From NCBI RefSeq assembly GCF_002727185.1, contig NZ_NIZW01000018.1, positions 103,063 through 167,062 of the forward strand: a stretch of 64,000 nt of DNA, read 5' to 3'. The notes under the pieces are model-generated. The model did not search any database. It saw only the letters and a program-made list of their open reading frames with translations, and was not told where the DNA came from. The translations under genes were made by a program, and so were the position numbers. Of this stretch, positions 37,976 to 46,644 are shown piece by piece. This DNA comes from Rhodopirellula bahusiensis. GTDB taxonomy: Bacteria; Planctomycetota; Planctomycetia; Pirellulales; Pirellulaceae. Every line of letters starts with the position of its first letter. The first letter of the stretch is position 1.

Positions 37976-38926
37976 ATGCACGACCGATTGAAACTGGTGA
38001 CCGAAACCTCCGCCCAACTGATCCTTGCAACCGGAAGCCGAGCCGGCATGGTCGCGGCAATTCACACCGGTTATTACATGATCGGTCGTGATCGCGTTTG
38101 CCAAATCCGACCGAAGAGCCGCTCGGTCAGCCGGAAACACTGCCTGCTGCATTGGGAAAAACCAGCCGATTCGGAACCCCGATTTCGAATCTTTGACCTG
38201 GATAGTTCCGCGGGAACTCGCGTCAACGGAACTCGCGTCCCGACGCGAACCTGGATCGAGCTGGTTGATGGCGCCGAGCTTCGATGCGGAAAGATCGCAT
38301 TCGATCTAGTGATCGAAAACGGTGAGACCGCCGAGATCGAGCTTCATGGCGGCGGCCCTACCGAAGAGGCATCACGCGAAGACACGGTCGTGAACGAGAC
38401 TCGTTTTGACACCGCTGCCGGGGTCGAAGACGACAAAGCCACGCTGCGCTTGAGCGAGCCAGAACCTGCTGCTCCCAAGAAACCTGCCGCATCTCCGGTC
38501 TCGTTGCTTCAAGGGGAAGCTTGGCAGGAAGTCGACATTGCCTCCTTCTTGGAAGCGGAGGACGATGTCGCTCGGGAAGCACGTTACGACGATATTCGCG
38601 CCAAAACATCCAACCCTGACGCGGCGGCATCTGATTCGGAGATCTTCGACAGCGACGAAGAATTTTTCGACGACGAAGCGGCGGAAGCTACCGATCAAAC
38701 GCCATCAGGAAAGGGCGCCGGCGAACCGAAACGAAGCTTCGCTACGAAATCTTCGGGCAAGAGTGCACGTGCGGCCGGTTCAAACCTGCTCAGCCGAATC
38801 GATTGGGACAAGGCGAAGATCTACGCGGCGATCGCAATGACCGTCGCGGTTTTCATCTTCGGCGGATACCAAGTCAGGCAGTTTTGGCAGGGACCTGAGG
38901 TCCGGATCGTGGACGGAATCGACTGA
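37976..38926 (+). CDS. FHA-domain membrane protein
   Basis: FHA domains bind phosphothreonine, so this protein is a plausible partner or substrate reader for the kinase encoded just upstream. The 316-residue protein has an FHA domain at about residues 20-115 (GYYMIGRDRVCQIRPKSRSV, then SRKHCLLHWEK and SAGTRVNGTRVP), an acidic low-complexity middle and a single TM near the C-terminus (YAAIAMTVAVFIFGGYQV). The ATG at 37976 is chosen; the TTG upstream at 37922 adds a non-conserved leader. Same strand as kinase and flippase, with an 86-base gap after the kinase. Confidence 0.92.
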   Translation: MHDRLKLVTETSAQLILATGSRAGMVAAIHTGYYMIGRDRVCQIRPKSRSVSRKHCLLHWEKPADSEPRFRIFDLDSSAGTRVNGTRVPTRTWIELVDGAELRCGKIAFDLVIENGETAEIELHGGGPTEEASREDTVVNETRFDTAAGVEDDKATLRLSEPEPAAPKKPAASPVSLLQGEAWQEVDIASFLEAEDDVAREARYDDIRAKTSNPDAAASDSEIFDSDEEFFDDEAAEATDQTPSGKGAGEPKRSFATKSSGKSARAAGSNLLSRIDWDKAKIYAAIAMTVAVFIFGGYQVRQFWQGPEVRIVDGID

Positions 38927-38973
38927 CGAAGCTCAAAGCGGATGCACTGATCGCAATTATACTGCTCCGCAAC

Positions 38974-40482
38974 ATGACCTCAGACCGATCCTCTACCGAC
39001 TCTCCTTCGACGGGCGAATCCAGCATTCGCGGCGATCGGTCTGACACGACTTGCGAGAACGTGGCGACCGTTGGGTCCGCCGCGGGCAGCGGATGCTCGG
39101 CTGAGAGCGGCGAATCCGAAAGCTTTGGCTGCCCACCTTCCATCACGAATGCAGACGCTGGGCTATCGATCGCGGGAGAAGCCACACCTAGCCCAGCAAT
39201 CAACGGTCAACAACCGTCCGCAGAAGCAACCGAAGTCTCGCCGCCACGCAGCAGATTCACCAAAGCGTTTTCGTTCGCCCAAACGGTCGGATTCGCGTTT
39301 GCGATTGTTGCACTGCAAATGGGCCAAGGCATCTTGCTGGCCCGATTGCTGGGACCGGTCGGTCGCGGTGAGTACGCGACGACCGTTTTGTACGTGCAGA
39401 TGGCACTGTACATCGGGTTGTTTGGGGGACTGGAAGTCATCTGCCGCTACGCCGCGGATCGCACCGTCGAGACCATCAAACTCCGACGCGCCGCGATGTG
39501 GTTGGGCCTGACCACCGGAGCCATCACAACCGGATTGGTGGTGCTGTGCAATGTGATCGCGTTGCCAGACGAGAAAGCCTACCTGATGTCTTTGGGGTGC
39601 TTGTGTGCGTTCAGCATCATCGGTCAGCACGTGATGCTGATCATGACGGCGGTCGATCGCGGCGCGGGTGACTTCACCAAGTACAACCTCAGACGGTTCA
39701 TCTCCGCTGCGGCGTTCCCCGCTCTGCTGTTGGTCGCTGCGATCGTGACCGACGTGACATTGAACCTGGCCTGCGTTTTGTTTGTCATCGCATCCGCGAT
39801 CTCAATGGCCGCTTGCGTGGTTGGGCTGCCCAAGATTGCGACCGGGAAAAGCGAACCGCCGGTCAATCAGTTGCTCAAGGAGAGTCGTCCCTACGGCGTT
39901 TCCATGTTGGCAACGGATCTGTTCGAGCGATTGGATCTGCTGCTGGTGATGTGGTTGGTTCCACTGCTGACGCAAGGCTTCTATGCGGCGATGGTTCCGG
40001 TCGTCTATCCATTGACTGTGATCCCCAACACTCTGGGTATCTACCTTTTCAATACGGCGGCTGATCGCAGTAAACGCTTGCAGACATCCGATGTGCACCG
40101 AATCTTGGGTGGATCAATCGCGATTCAAACCGTTTCCACGATCGCGTTCATGATCGTGATCGGTCCATTGGTGCGACTGGTCTACGGCGAGGAGTTCGCA
40201 CCCGCGATCGTGTTCGCGTGGTGGCTGGCGCCGGTGTCCGCGATCAAAGGCATCCTGCAAGGTCTGGACAGTTACGTGAAAGGACGAGGCAAACCGCTCG
40301 CTCCGATTCGATGCCGCATCGTCGCGGCCGTCGTCATGCTGAGCCTGACCGCAGCCTTCGTTGGTACTTATGGCGCAATCGCGATCGCGGTGGCCGCGCT
40401 CGTGGGCCAAATCATTTGCTTGGTTTGGTTGTCAGCGATTGTTTATGCCGACGTTCGCGAACAAAACTCAATGGCCAACTAG
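38974..40482 (+). CDS. polysaccharide flippase-like membrane protein (Wzx/MATE superfamily)
   Basis: The 502-residue protein has a long hydrophilic N-terminus (about 90 residues, Ser/Thr-rich) and then about 12 hydrophobic segments with the pattern of oligosaccharide flippases (GFAFAIVALQMGQGILLARL, then LLGPVGRGEYATTVLYVQ and the block YGVSMLATDLFERLDLLLVM). Expected role is translocation of a lipid-linked glycan across the inner membrane. It is the third gene in a row after the kinase and the FHA protein, 47 bases behind the latter, so regulated export of a surface glycan is a reasonable inference. Confidence 0.85.
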   Translation: MTSDRSSTDSPSTGESSIRGDRSDTTCENVATVGSAAGSGCSAESGESESFGCPPSITNADAGLSIAGEATPSPAINGQQPSAEATEVSPPRSRFTKAFSFAQTVGFAFAIVALQMGQGILLARLLGPVGRGEYATTVLYVQMALYIGLFGGLEVICRYAADRTVETIKLRRAAMWLGLTTGAITTGLVVLCNVIALPDEKAYLMSLGCLCAFSIIGQHVMLIMTAVDRGAGDFTKYNLRRFISAAAFPALLLVAAIVTDVTLNLACVLFVIASAISMAACVVGLPKIATGKSEPPVNQLLKESRPYGVSMLATDLFERLDLLLVMWLVPLLTQGFYAAMVPVVYPLTVIPNTLGIYLFNTAADRSKRLQTSDVHRILGGSIAIQTVSTIAFMIVIGPLVRLVYGEEFAPAIVFAWWLAPVSAIKGILQGLDSYVKGRGKPLAPIRCRIVAAVVMLSLTAAFVGTYGAIAIAVAALVGQIICLVWLSAIVYADVREQNSMAN

Positions 40483-40492
40483 AACTCGCCGA

Positions 40493-42106
40493 CTACTTCG
40501 GACGACGCTTTTCCAACCACTCGAGCTTGGGAACGCGATCTGGCGATTGAGTCGCCCAGTCAGGTGTGGGGAACCAACGCAAACCGCTGTATCGCGGGTA
40601 GGTTTCCCAAACATCGCCACCGTTTGGCCCAGACACTCGTGGATCGTTTGTCTCGGTGAGGTAATCGTTCAGTCGCTCACTCAAGGTTTGCTTGACGTCT
40701 GCGAATTCAGGCTTGGCGGACAAGTCATTCAAGCAAGCGGGATCGGATTGAATGTCAAACAGTTCTTCTGCGGGCCGCTTTGCGACGGCCCATTGCAAGT
40801 ACTTTGCCAGCTCCGCATCGTCGTGATTTTCGACCAAGAACGTGAGCGATGGGCAACCGTCGATGTCGTGGTAGCCTTCGTGCATGGGCCCCAATTCTTC
40901 GGCGAGAATCGCTTTGTTCTTCGGGTAACTTCCCGAGCCAAACTTCTGGGGTGCACCGGCAGGCCAGCGTTCGGGACGGAAGTTGCGAATGTAAAGGTAT
41001 TGATCCGTCCGGACGCATCGCTGTGGGTAGCCGAGAGATTGATACCTGACTGACGAGTGTCGCTCGCGCCCAGAGAAAATCGCATCGCGATCGGGTTCAA
41101 CGATTCCACGTTTGCCAGACCGAAGCAGCCCCACCAAACTGCGTCCACTCAAAGGCGTTTTCTCGGGAGGCTGAACCTCGGTTGCTTCATAGATCGTCGC
41201 GGTCACATCGATCAAGTTAACTAGATCATCAACGGCTCGATCACCCTTCACCTTGCCCGGCCAACTGATCGCCAGCGGCATGTGAATGCCATACTCATAG
41301 ACGTTCGCTTTGGCTCGCGGAAACGCCATGCCGTTGTCACTGGTCACGATCACGATCGTGTTGTCCAGCTCGCCGGCTTTCTCGAGCGACTCCAGCATGC
41401 GGCCGAAATGCTGGTCGAACCACTGGATCTCGTAGCAGTAATCCAGGATGTCGCTGCGGATCTCAGGCGTGTCCGGCAAGAACTCCGGCACAACGACTTT
41501 GGCCGGATCCATTCCGTTCTTTAGCCCGATGCCTTTCTCAAACACTCGATGAGGTTCTTGGCAACCAAACCAAAAACTGAATGGTGCATCATCGGGTCTC
41601 TGATCCAAGAACGCATCAAAATTCGCGGCGTAGTCGACACTGCTGATCCCACCGGGTGACTTGGACTTCTTCGACGAGAACACTGGCCCTGCCGGATTGC
41701 GAGATCGCTCGCTGACTTTCCAATTGCCCGGTCCCCATCCTTTGCCGGTGTAGCCGACGAAGTAACCGGCCTTTTCCAGTCGGTCTTGGTAGACCTCGTA
41801 CTTCGTGTCGAACGAACTGGCGTGCGTCCCGGCGTGTTCAATCTGCCAGATGTTTCGTCCGGTCAAAAACGCAGCTCGCATGGGGCTGCATCCAGGCGCC
41901 GGAGTGAACGCGTTGTTGAACAAGACTCCGGTCCGTGCAACACGATCAAACGCGGGCGTTTGGATGGCTTGGTAACCGTACGCCGACGTATGAGGGAACG
42001 ATTGATCATCAGAGATCGCCACCAGAACATTCGGACGATCCGCCGCGAGAAGATTCGTGCACGAGAGCGCGACGGCAAACAACAAAACGAGATGGATTCG
42101 GACCAA
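40493..42106 (-). CDS. secreted sulfatase, sulfamidase/heparan-N-sulfatase-like
   Basis: The 537-residue protein has a signal peptide (MVRIHLVLLFAVALSCTNLL, cleavage near AAD), the metal site RPNVLVAISDDQSFPHTSAY and the formylglycine segment APGCSPMRAAFLTGRNIWQI with Cys73 as maturation site (C-x-P-M-R form). TGKGWGPGNWK, FWFGCQEPHRVFEKG and IVIVTSDNGMAFPRAKANVY resemble the sulfamidase-type subgroup. The C-terminal part ends EWLEKRRPK. It converges on the flippase gene ten bases away, and is one of four sulfatases in the window. Confidence 0.93.
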   Translation of the reverse strand: MVRIHLVLLFAVALSCTNLLAADRPNVLVAISDDQSFPHTSAYGYQAIQTPAFDRVARTGVLFNNAFTPAPGCSPMRAAFLTGRNIWQIEHAGTHASSFDTKYEVYQDRLEKAGYFVGYTGKGWGPGNWKVSERSRNPAGPVFSSKKSKSPGGISSVDYAANFDAFLDQRPDDAPFSFWFGCQEPHRVFEKGIGLKNGMDPAKVVVPEFLPDTPEIRSDILDYCYEIQWFDQHFGRMLESLEKAGELDNTIVIVTSDNGMAFPRAKANVYEYGIHMPLAISWPGKVKGDRAVDDLVNLIDVTATIYEATEVQPPEKTPLSGRSLVGLLRSGKRGIVEPDRDAIFSGRERHSSVRYQSLGYPQRCVRTDQYLYIRNFRPERWPAGAPQKFGSGSYPKNKAILAEELGPMHEGYHDIDGCPSLTFLVENHDDAELAKYLQWAVAKRPAEELFDIQSDPACLNDLSAKPEFADVKQTLSERLNDYLTETNDPRVSGPNGGDVWETYPRYSGLRWFPTPDWATQSPDRVPKLEWLEKRRPK

Positions 42107-42178
42107 CTGAACATTCCTTCCGCGAGATGAACTGACTGCGAAAGAAAGAGAATAGCTCAGCCGAAGTCAGCGTGCTTG

Positions 42179-43063
42179 CTAAGGACGCAGTTGAACTTGT
42201 CGAAGATCCGATCCAGTCGGAACTCCCGCCAGCATCGCTTGCATCTTCATTGTCGCTGGCATTTCACCGGCAACCTCTTCGCCGGGTGGACTGCCCCAGA
42301 ACCAACGCTCGCCATTCTCATCCGCGATTTCGAGCTGGACGATCGGGTTCTGGCGTAGATCGCCGTGCACACCGATGCTCTTCAGATTCAATTCTTCGCG
42401 ATACGGTGCCAACAACCGCGCCAGCAACGCCGCCGAATGAACTCGCGTGTCGCCGAACGGCAATCCATATCCGCCCGTGTGATAAGCACCGGGAACGATG
42501 ATGTGCAGGTAATGATCCGTTTCGGACGGTGCAAAATCGCTGGGCAGCAGAGTGCCTTCGCCATCCACCACCAAGAACCCGGGCCCGGTCTTGGGATCAT
42601 CCACGTAGACCATCGCCACTGGCAATCGGTAGTCGAGCCTAACATCGAGTCGACCGTTTGCTTTCTTACGAACGCCGACGACGCGCTGCACCCACGGGTG
42701 ACTCGCAAATGCCGAAGCCACTTTGGCGGAGACCTGTTTGTCGAGCAGCGACATGTCCTTCATCGCGGTGTCCGAGTAGACCACGTCGACGATGTCGGCA
42801 CGAACGTACTCCGGCGGTGAAGTCACCGAAATCTTTTGAGGGTCGATTCCGTGGTAATGCTTCGCAACATACTCGGCTCCCCAAGTTTGCCACGCAGCGT
42901 AGCCGGCGACCAACAGAATGGCGGGCCAAAGAATCGACAAAACCGCTGGTGCGGCGATCATGCCACGCACCCATCCCACCATGGTGGAAGGTTCTTCCAC
43001 CGCCAGACCGCGTTTGCGGCGGATCAGGCGTGGACGTTTTTCGGATGGGGGCGACTCGGTCAT
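42179..43063 (-). CDS. FtsQ/DivIB-like membrane protein with POTRA-type domain
   Basis: The 294-residue protein has a basic cytoplasmic N-terminus (about 30 residues), one TM (IAAPAVLSILWPAILLVAGY, about residues 36-57) and a periplasmic domain with the FtsQ-type pattern: AFASHPWVQRVVGVRKKANG, then LDVRLDYRLPVAMVYVDD and GFLVVDGEGTLLPSD. This layout and the immediate neighbour murB (10-base gap, same strand) mirror the murB-ddl-ftsQ order of division/cell-wall clusters elsewhere. Planctomycetes generally lack FtsZ, so a classical divisome role is unlikely. It may have kept a role in cell-wall assembly. Confidence 0.75.
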   Translation of the reverse strand: MTESPPSEKRPRLIRRKRGLAVEEPSTMVGWVRGMIAAPAVLSILWPAILLVAGYAAWQTWGAEYVAKHYHGIDPQKISVTSPPEYVRADIVDVVYSDTAMKDMSLLDKQVSAKVASAFASHPWVQRVVGVRKKANGRLDVRLDYRLPVAMVYVDDPKTGPGFLVVDGEGTLLPSDFAPSETDHYLHIIVPGAYHTGGYGLPFGDTRVHSAALLARLLAPYREELNLKSIGVHGDLRQNPIVQLEIADENGERWFWGSPPGEEVAGEMPATMKMQAMLAGVPTGSDLRQVQLRP

Positions 43064-43073
43064 CCGAGTACGG

Positions 43074-43991
43074 TTACCAAATTTGCAGATTCAACTGCAA
43101 GTCGATCCCGGTTTGCATCAAGACTTGTTCACGCACTCGTCCGATCAATTTCACACACTGGTCACTTGTCGCGTTTTCGTGGGCGATCAGATAATGCGGT
43201 TCGGCTGAATCCAACGACACATCGCCTTCGCGTATTCCGGCCAGCCCGGTGCTGTTGATCAATTCACACGCGGAAATGGAATCGGGATCGATGAAAGGCA
43301 TCGCGATCCGATTGGATTCCGATGGACGGCGTTGTCCGCGATGAATCCAAAGTTTCTGCATCCGCTTGGTCAGCGCCGGGACATCTTTAGGCTCCAAGTT
43401 GAACGTCACGGACAGGACCACGGTTCCCATCAGCGTCGATTGACGGTGAGCGAATCCGGCTTCTTCCCCGGTGAGCGTTTTGCGTTTGCCTTCCTCGTCG
43501 ATGATGTCGATCGATTCGACCACGGAACCAATGTCACGCCCTTCCGCCGAAACATTGCCGACGACGGCCGCACCGATGCTGCCGGGGATACCGACGAGGT
43601 GTTCGAGTCCACCGAGCCCTTCGCCGACCGTTTTGATCACTGCATGAGTCAGCTTGGCACCGGCACCGGCGATCAGTTTTTGACCTTGGATTTCCAAACC
43701 GCTCGTCGCCGGGGCGGACAACTTGATGACCAGGCCGTCAAATCCAGCCTCTCGGACGAGCACATTGCTGCCTTGGCCCAGCACGCGCAGGACCAGCTGT
43801 TTTTCACGTGCGACGGTGAACAGTTTTTCGATCTGATCGATCTCGACCGGTTCGGCTAAGAAACGAGCGGGGCCACCGATGCCCAACCACAACGTTTCAC
43901 GCAGCGGTTGGTTTTCGCGAACCACGTGCAGCAGATCTTCGGGGAAAAATTCGGTGAGCGATTCAGAGGGAGCAGAAGACACGTCGTTCAT
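43074..43991 (-). CDS. murB: MurB-like UDP-N-acetylenolpyruvoylglucosamine reductase homologue (catalytic residues apparently replaced)
   Basis: The 305-residue protein has the FAD-binding core of MurB: GQGSNVLVREAGFDGLVIKL, then GAGAKLTHAVIKTVGEGLGG and HLVGIPGSIGAAVVGNVSAE, and the catalytic Arg in FAHRQSTLMG. Where the family has G-S-x-F-x-x-P, which supplies the Ser/Cys proton donor, this protein reads AMPFIDP (Met in place of Ser). At the C-terminal glutamate position (REVRIIG) it reads LNLQIW. The enzyme would reduce the enolpyruvyl group in peptidoglycan precursor synthesis, but activity is doubtful. The ATG at 43991 is chosen; a long upstream frame (to 44198) is not conserved. Confidence 0.85.
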   Translation of the reverse strand: MNDVSSAPSESLTEFFPEDLLHVVRENQPLRETLWLGIGGPARFLAEPVEIDQIEKLFTVAREKQLVLRVLGQGSNVLVREAGFDGLVIKLSAPATSGLEIQGQKLIAGAGAKLTHAVIKTVGEGLGGLEHLVGIPGSIGAAVVGNVSAEGRDIGSVVESIDIIDEEGKRKTLTGEEAGFAHRQSTLMGTVVLSVTFNLEPKDVPALTKRMQKLWIHRGQRRPSESNRIAMPFIDPDSISACELINSTGLAGIREGDVSLDSAEPHYLIAHENATSDQCVKLIGRVREQVLMQTGIDLQLNLQIW

Positions 43992-44316
43992 TTGCCGGTG
44001 CGAGTTTCGAAAGCCACCACCTCCTGGCGGCGGGACGCAGGACCTCAGTTTCGCAGTCCGAAGCAAAATTGGCAATCTGGATTCGATGTGGGTGCTGGCG
44101 AACGGCAATTTATCCGGTTTGACGGGTTTCGGAACACTACCTGGACACCGCGAAAGCGTTCTGGACGCCCTAACTGAATGCAGAAAGCCGCTTCTCACAC
44201 CGCTGCAACGCTGAAACCGGTTTCACCCCCTTGTCGCATTTCCGTCAACTTCTGATATTGGTTTGCTCCATTGATTTGCATCTTTTTACCTCGCAGCCAT
44301 ACACGGAATCCGTCCG
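43992..44316. promoter_or_regulatory. divergent intergenic region between murB and xylA
   Basis: 325 bases hold the start regions of both genes. The minus-strand frame extending from murB to 44198 is Pro/Arg-rich with no conserved block and is treated as non-coding. No operator or hairpin was identified with confidence. Confidence 0.45.
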
Positions 44317-45636
44317 ATGACCGCTTTCCCCGATGTCCCCGTCGTTCAGTACGAAGGCCCCCAGTCCGATAACCCGCTCGCCTTCCGCTGGTACAACCCC
44401 GACGAAGTCATCGAGGGCAAAACGATGAAGGACCACATGCGGTTCAGCATCGTTTACTGGCACACGTTCCGCGGCACCGGTGCTGACCCCTTCGGCCCCG
44501 GAACCGCCGTTCGTCCTTGGGACGATGGATCCGAAAGCGTCGAGAACGCACAAAAGCGTGCCGTGGTTGCGTTTGAATTGTTCACCAAACTGCAAGCTCC
44601 TTACTACGCTTGGCACGATCGCGACGTGGCCCCGGAAGGAGCCAACTTGCGTGAGACGCACGCGAATCTCGACGCGGTCGCTGACGTTCTGGAAGAACAG
44701 CAAAAAGCAACCGGCGTGAAATTGTTGTGGGGCACCGCCAACATGTTCAGCAACCCACGCTTCATGCATGGTGCCGCGACGAGCTGCAACGCGGACGTGT
44801 TCGCTTACGCGGGTGCTCAAGTCAAAAAGGCTTTGGAAGTCACCAAGCGTCTCGGTGGTGAAAACTATGTGTTCTGGGGAGGCCGCGAAGGCTATCAGAA
44901 CCTCTACAACACCGACATGAAACGAGAACTGGATCACTTGGCCAAGTTCTTCCACATGGCCGTCGACTACGCCAAGTCGATCGGGTTCGACGGTCAATTC
45001 TTGATCGAACCCAAACCGAAAGAGCCCACCAAGCACCAGTACGACAGCGACGCTGCCGCCTGCATGAACTTCCTTCGTGCGTACGACTTGGATTCACACT
45101 TCAAGCTCAACATCGAAACCAACCACGCGACGCTGGCGGGTCACACGATGATGCACGAGCTCGACTACGCGGGCATGCAAGATGGATTGGGCAGCATCGA
45201 TGCCAACACGGGTGACTTGTTGCTGGGTTGGGACACCGACCAATTCCCAACCGATTACTACCTGACCACCCAAACCATGCTGATGATCATGAAGCACGGC
45301 GGGATCGGCACCGGAGGTGTGAACTTCGACGCCAAGGTGCGTCGTGAATCGTTCGAGCCCATCGATTTGTTCCACGCTCACATCGGCGGAATGGACGCGT
45401 TCGCCAAAGGCCTGAAGATCGCCGCGGCGATTCGTGCCAGCGGCGAATTGGCTGACTTCGTGAAGAACCGCTACTCGACCTGGGATTCCGGAATCGGTGC
45501 CAAGATCGAAGCCGGCGAAGTTGGCTTCGCCGAGTTGGAAGCTTACATGCTCGAAAAGGGCGAGATCGACGCCAACCAAAGCGGTCGCCAAGAGTACCTC
45601 GAGCACATGATCAACAAGTACATCGATCGAGTTTGA
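44317..45636 (+). CDS. xylA: xylose isomerase
   Basis: Converts D-xylose to D-xylulose (and glucose to fructose) with divalent metals. The 439-residue protein shows the class II features [14 protein letters not shown] (active-site His), [32 protein letters not shown] (metal ligands), [18 protein letters not shown] and a C-terminal [21 protein letters not shown] helix. The length matches the class II (about 440 residue) family. The ATG at 44317 has no strong ribosome binding site. No xylulokinase, transporter or regulator gene is adjacent. Confidence 0.96.
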   Translation: MTAFPDVPVVQYEGPQSDNPLAFRWYNPDEVIEGKTMKDHMRFSIVYWHTFRGTGADPFGPGTAVRPWDDGSESVENAQKRAVVAFELFTKLQAPYYAWHDRDVAPEGANLRETHANLDAVADVLEEQQKATGVKLLWGTANMFSNPRFMHGAATSCNADVFAYAGAQVKKALEVTKRLGGENYVFWGGREGYQNLYNTDMKRELDHLAKFFHMAVDYAKSIGFDGQFLIEPKPKEPTKHQYDSDAAACMNFLRAYDLDSHFKLNIETNHATLAGHTMMHELDYAGMQDGLGSIDANTGDLLLGWDTDQFPTDYYLTTQTMLMIMKHGGIGTGGVNFDAKVRRESFEPIDLFHAHIGGMDAFAKGLKIAAAIRASGELADFVKNRYSTWDSGIGAKIEAGEVGFAELEAYMLEKGEIDANQSGRQEYLEHMINKYIDRV

Positions 45637-46644
45637 TCAGCGTTTCTCGGGCAATTTGCAACCTTGGGTTGAAACCCAAGGCGATCCAACTGCCGTCGCT
45701 CCGCGACTGTTGCCGGAAATGCTCCCTGCCAGCCAACCGCCGAGCGGTGACATCAATCAGCCTCAGGTTTCAACCCGAGGTTCGGTTTGGCATCCGCAAT
45801 CAGAGCGTCAATGGTGACGTCTTGTCGACTCAGTCCTCAACGACGTTTCAAGGCACATAGGATGGGCACTCTTGCCTTTTTATACCCCACATCTCGAAAC
45901 ACCAAAGATTAGTGTCCGATCAGAGTGGATTAGTGTTCCACCAGAGCGGTCAAGGGAACACTAATCGCCGCTAATCAAACACTAATGATTCCTCGGCAAG
46001 GGATGTTTAGCCTTAAACCGCTTGTATTCCCAACGCAAGCGGCTCCCAAAAGATGTGGGGTACAAAAAGGCACTCTTGCCCGTCCGAGTCGGCCAAGACC
46101 ACCCATCACAACCCGAAGCGTCAGCGAGGGACTCCCCCCCAAATCCCACGACGGCCCCATCCGGGGCGACCGTTTGTTTTCCGGTATCGGTCTCTCGGGG
46201 CTTCCGCCCCAAGCTAAGCACGACGGCCCCATCCGGGGCGAAACTCGGACGCAAGCCACCATTTATTTTTCGAACGTCCCGAGCGGCGACAGGTGGATCA
46301 ACAACTGCCGTCGCTCCGCGACTTGCCGATGGATGGGAACCATCACAAACCTTGGGTTAAAACCCAAGGCTTTCCAATGCCGTCGCTCCGCGACTGATGC
46401 CGACAACGCTCCCAGCCACCTAACCGCGGAGCGGTGACATCCGTCAGCCTCGGGTTTCAACCCGAGGTCTCAGTCACACCCGCGCCACCAAAAGCCGCGG
46501 AGCGGCGACAGGTGCAATGAGCGTTGCAATGTCGGGCGAGACCATCCAGGCTCTCTCATCGCTCCTCAACAAAGGTAGAATCCGAGCCGCGGAGTGGAGT
46601 CGTTTTCATATTTCCGCGTTTGCAAACTGCCGGGCATCAAATCG
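45637..46644. repeat. 1-kb repeat island: REP-like hairpins and a 226-bp element
   Basis: No gene is visible. From left to right the region holds REP-like units with 20-base hairpins at 45662-45681 and 45761-45780, the 226-bp MITE-like element at 45860-46085, a two-hairpin unit with cgacggccccatccggggcg at 46149-46169 and 46221-46241 and its companion ctcggggcttccgccccaag at 46194-46213, and further REP-like hairpins at 46350-46369 and 46448-46467 interleaved with tcgctccgcga palindromes. It is the densest repeat patch in the window and lies between xylA and the BNR-repeat gene. Confidence 0.75.
45860..46085. mobile_element. 226-bp MITE-like element, copy 1
   Basis: Begins ggatgggcactcttgccttt and ends gcactcttgcccgtcc; the 35-base ends are inverted copies matching at about 29-30 positions. 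It is identical in length to the second copy at 55631-55856 with four base differences. Internal features include a hairpin of gattagtgttcc against ggaacactaatc and several ATTAGTGT-type words. No coding potential. Looks like a non-autonomous transposable element; no target-site duplication was evident. Confidence 0.75.
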
